Positions 61,697 through 64,000 of a stretch of 64,000 nucleotides of DNA are shown here, in pieces (position 1 is the stretch's first letter; each line of letters begins with the position of its first letter). The DNA lies in assembly GCF_009928525.1 (NCBI RefSeq), contig NZ_JAABOK010000001.1, forward strand, positions 310,001 through 374,000, given 5' to 3'. The DNA is from Chitinophaga solisilvae. GTDB taxonomy: Bacteria; Bacteroidota; Bacteroidia; Chitinophagales; Chitinophagaceae. Under the pieces are notes generated by a model. That model did no database searches and was not told the DNA's origin. It was given only the letters and a program-made list of their open reading frames with translations. A program made the position numbers and the translations under genes.

Positions 61697-62932
61697 ATGA
61701 AAGTGCTTTCCCTGTTTGCGGTGTTGCTGCTATTAGCTGCGCCGGCTGCTGTAGCGCAGCAGCTTGGTCATACGGCCAGCCGTGCCAATCATTTTAATTC
61801 TCCTGATCTGCCGGACTCACCCGCCGTGAAATGGAAATTCCGTACAATGGGTAAAGTGGTTTCATCTCCCGTAATACATAAAAATATATTGCTGACCGGT
61901 AGCGCAGATTCCTGTATGTATGCACTGGATAAGCATTCCGGCAGACAATTATGGAAGTTCCGTAGCGGTGGAGAAATCACCTCTTCCGTTGCATGCGACA
62001 GCACGGCCTTGTATTTCCTCAGTACCGACGGCTACCTGTACGCCCTGGAAATCCAATCCGGCCGCGTGTTATGGAAATTCCGTACCCGCGGCGAACGCAG
62101 AACAGATGCCTGGGATTATTTTCTGTCTTCCCCCACCGTGCATAAAAGAGTGGTATATGTGGGCAGCAGCGACAGCTCCATTTACGCGGTAGATGCCCGT
62201 AATGGCAGGCTGCAATGGGAATACCGTACCGGAGGCCCGGTACATGCCTCCCCGGTAGTAGCTGATAATATGGTGCTGGCAGGCAGTTACGACGGATATT
62301 TTTATGCGCTGGGCACAGACGGCTCCCTGCGCTGGAAATTTGATACAATGGGTGGGCGGTATTTCCCCACCGGCGAAGTACAGTTCCATGCCGTTACCAT
62401 AGACAGCACCGTATATTTCTGTTCCCGTGATTTCAACCTATATGCCTTGCATCTCCGCACAGGTAAAGGGCTGTGGGTATATCATGAGCCCGGCAGCTGG
62501 ACCAGCGTTCCGGCTTTGTCAGGAGAGCAGTTACTGGTATCCACTTCCGATACGCACCGGGCCCTTTCATTCGATGAGAATGGCATATTACAATGGAAAT
62601 CTGAAGTCAGACTCAACGCCTTCGGCGCAATCGCCAGCACCGGCCACTACGGCTACATGGGCAGCCTGGACGGGCGCATGCATAAAATAAATCTTCGTAC
62701 AGGCCACACCGTTACCATATTTACCACCCTGGCCTCCCGGCTGCAGGGGCCCCGTTTTTTCGACAGCGCCACCGGCGCCCTCCACCGTGATCTGATGGCG
62801 CGCTACAACAATGACTTCATCAGAATGTACGGCGACTTCCTGGATATGGGCAGCATACTATCCAGCCCCTGGCTGGACAACGGAGTTTTGTATTTCGGCA
62901 GCACAGACGGATTTATATACGCATTGGAGTAA
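61697..62932 (+). CDS. PQQ-like beta-propeller repeat protein
   Basis: A 411-residue exported protein (signal peptide VLSLFAVLLLLAAPAAVAQQ). It is made of about seven PQQ-type blades, each with a V-x-W-K/E-F/Y-R core and a YALD/YALE turn: VKWKFRTMGKVVSSPVIHKN, QLWKFRSGGEITSSVACD, VLWKFRTRGERR, LQWEYRTGGPVHASPVVADN, LRWKFDTMGG and LQWKSEVRLN. It resembles BamB-like or quinoprotein scaffolds but shows no lipobox, and I see no PQQ-ligand set, so it is probably a binding or scaffold protein. It is divergent from the GH78 gene across 64 bp. Confidence 0.88.
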   Translation: MKVLSLFAVLLLLAAPAAVAQQLGHTASRANHFNSPDLPDSPAVKWKFRTMGKVVSSPVIHKNILLTGSADSCMYALDKHSGRQLWKFRSGGEITSSVACDSTALYFLSTDGYLYALEIQSGRVLWKFRTRGERRTDAWDYFLSSPTVHKRVVYVGSSDSSIYAVDARNGRLQWEYRTGGPVHASPVVADNMVLAGSYDGYFYALGTDGSLRWKFDTMGGRYFPTGEVQFHAVTIDSTVYFCSRDFNLYALHLRTGKGLWVYHEPGSWTSVPALSGEQLLVSTSDTHRALSFDENGILQWKSEVRLNAFGAIASTGHYGYMGSLDGRMHKINLRTGHTVTIFTTLASRLQGPRFFDSATGALHRDLMARYNNDFIRMYGDFLDMGSILSSPWLDNGVLYFGSTDGFIYALE

Positions 62933-62933
62933 A

Positions 62934-63050
62934 CAATTACGAATTACGAATTGCGAATTACGAATGGGGAGCGAAGACATAAGCGGAGAAGTAAATTTTG
63001 GTCTCCGCTTATGTCTTCGCTCCCCATTCGTAATTCGCAATTCGTAATTG
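62934..63050. repeat. Family A giant palindrome (PAL-10)
   Basis: Left arm 62934-62989 (56 bp) and right arm 63002-63050 (49 bp) are identical in inverted sense except for one extra AATTACG heptamer on the left. The unique part is AATGGGGAGCGAAGACATAA and GCGGAGA. The element starts 1 bp after the propeller stop and ends 48 bp before the next gene. Confidence 0.95.
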
Positions 63051-63066
63051 TTAATTCTTAATTCTT

Positions 63067-63074
63067 TACCTTTG
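63067..63074 (+). promoter_or_regulatory. -7 box for the TonB receptor at the window end
   Basis: TACCTTTG is an exact TAnnTTTG match 32 bp before the ATG at 63099. A TTG at 63048-63050, at the edge of the palindrome arm, is a possible -33 element 16 bp upstream. Confidence 0.55.
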
Positions 63075-63098
63075 CGCTCTTTTATTAATCTTTCCAAG

Positions 63099-64000
63099 AT
63101 GCATTTGGTTGTGAAGCATAGCAAATTTGTCCTTTTCCTTTCCCTGGGTCTTTGTGGCCGGGCCTTTGCACAGCAGCGCCCGGATACCGCCGCCATGGCT
63201 ACACAAAGCCTGGATGAGGTGATCGTACAGGAGAACAGACTGGCAGCGCCGCTGAAGGCGTCTAACCGAAATATTACCATTATCAGCCGTCAGCAGATAG
63301 ATGCGATGGCAGTTACGTCCATCAATGAGGTGTTGGCCTTTGTGCCTGGACTGGATGTGCGGCAGCGCGGCCCTGGCGGCATACAGGCAGATATCGGGAT
63401 AGATGGCGGCACCTTTGATCAGACGCTGGTGTTGCTGAATGGTATTAAAATCACGGATGCGCAGACAGGGCATAACATGATGAACCTGCCGGTATCCTTA
63501 TCGGATGTAGATCATATAGAAGTATTGAGGGGTGCGGCCGCACGTATTTATGGCATCAATGCGCTGAACGGCGCCATCAATATCATCACCCGCAAGGCCG
63601 CCACCACCGGCGCGGAAATCAATGCCAGCGCAGGTAGCAGCTTCAAAAGGAATGAAGATAATAAACTGTACAACGGTTTCAGTATCGGTGGTACCGGTGC
63701 TATTGTATCGGGGCATACCAACCAGTCGTTGTCTCTCAGCGCAAATGCCGGCAACGGCTACCGTTATAATACGGCGTATGACAACTACCGGGCCTTTTAC
63801 CAGGGCAGCTTTCAGAAGGATAGTATGCAGCAGTACAATGTGCTGGCGGGATTTGTAAAGAATACATTCGGCGCCAACGGTTTCTACGCCGCTCCCGGCG
63901 ATAAGGAATCAGAAGAAACCGTGCAGACCTTCATCGCGGCGGTGAGCAATACCACGCGCATCACCCGCCACTGGACGATGACGCCGCGCGTCAGCTACAG
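63099..64000 (+). CDS. TonB-dependent receptor, BtuB-like plug (3' end outside window)
   Basis: The first 300 codons of an outer-membrane receptor. A signal peptide (FVLFLSLGLCGRAFAQQ) is followed by a short linker with a TonB-box-like SLDEVIVQENRL, without the carboxypeptidase-like domain seen in the receptor at 35652. The plug has ISRQQIDAMAVTSINEVLAF, VPGLDVRQRGPGGIQADIGI, DGGTFDQTLVLLNGIKITD and IEVLRGAAARIYGINALNGA, then the first barrel strands. This short form resembles BtuB/ColI-type receptors. No cobalamin riboswitch is visible upstream, so the substrate stays open. Confidence 0.9.
   Translation, partial: MHLVVKHSKFVLFLSLGLCGRAFAQQRPDTAAMATQSLDEVIVQENRLAAPLKASNRNITIISRQQIDAMAVTSINEVLAFVPGLDVRQRGPGGIQADIGIDGGTFDQTLVLLNGIKITDAQTGHNMMNLPVSLSDVDHIEVLRGAAARIYGINALNGAINIITRKAATTGAEINASAGSSFKRNEDNKLYNGFSIGGTGAIVSGHTNQSLSLSANAGNGYRYNTAYDNYRAFYQGSFQKDSMQQYNVLAGFVKNTFGANGFYAAPGDKESEETVQTFIAAVSNTTRITRHWTMTPRVSY

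Noticed and set aside
14741..63050. Palindromes as sequencing or assembly fold-back artefacts
   Set aside because: Many independent elements have arms that differ by defined repeat units, have different loops, and are unlinked, which fold-back chimeras would not give. Long reads would still be a useful check for the 101-bp case.
62933..63098. Cobalamin riboswitch before the BtuB-like receptor
   Set aside because: The interval is a palindrome plus a -7 box; no B12-box-like sequence is visible.

Overview
The window looks like chromosomal DNA of a Bacteroidota bacterium, most likely a Chitinophaga-like member of the Chitinophagaceae. This rests on three LytS/LytTR-type two-component pairs, TonB-dependent receptors, giant YD/RHS secreted proteins with DUF6443-like and DUF5977-like modules, -7 boxes close to TAnnTTTG, and a mid GC content. 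I saw no tRNA, rRNA, transposase, integrase, phage gene or CRISPR array.

Layout. 1-1836: minus-strand operon of four small genes (membrane protein, papain-like cysteine protease, two unknowns, the last cut by the window edge). 1975-3917: beta-propeller-like protein and a PhzF paralogue that lacks the usual catalytic Glu. 3918-4582: gene-free stretch with a possible gene remnant and the promoter region of the next operon. 4583-14741: three-gene plus-strand operon (barrel-ended exported protein, YD-repeat protein without a toxin, RHS protein with a variable C-terminal domain), followed by a convergent SUKH/HEAT gene (14858-16171) that may be its immunity gene. 16415-18844: haloalkane dehalogenase and a MocR regulator. 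19080-22299: first LytS/LytTR pair, an intradiol dioxygenase-like lipoprotein and an unknown protein. 22384-30484: two unknown-family proteins, an AidB-like acyl-CoA dehydrogenase, a Usp and BCCT transporter operon, and a divergent AraC regulator. 30540-35391: atypical M1 peptidase, second LytS/LytTR pair, secreted unknown. 35652-40468: ferric-siderophore operon (TonB receptor, PepSY-TM reductase-like protein, esterase). 40627-44889: DUF885 protein, GNAT, AraC regulator, TIM-barrel epimerase. 45026-52543: acyl-CoA synthetase, vanadium haloperoxidase-like lipoprotein, methyltransferase, VOC protein, metallophosphoesterase, erythromycin-esterase-like protein. 52718-54538: third LytS/LytTR pair. 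54584-62932: alpha/beta hydrolase, fatty acid hydroxylase, small basic protein, SnoaL-like protein, intact PhzF, PEP-mutase-like enzyme, GH78 rhamnosidase-like protein, PQQ-type propeller. 63099-64000: start of a TonB receptor.

Two things stand out. First, eleven very large intergenic palindromes, about one per 6 kb, fall into two families. Family A arms are built of tandem heptamers (AATTACG and variants). Family B arms are built of TTATTTG/ATTTGAT units. Arms reach 101 bp of perfect inverted identity, and ten of eleven sit within a few bases of a stop codon or include it. Several pairs of arms differ only by one repeat unit, so the arms appear to be kept identical by an active copying process. 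Second, two of the three LytS/LytTR operons, and the dioxygenase gene after the first pair, are preceded by direct repeats with an exact 21-bp period and a nearly constant distance to a -7-like box. This suggests autoregulation and a direct target gene.

All coordinates and motifs were read by eye. Family names come from recognised motifs, not from searches.
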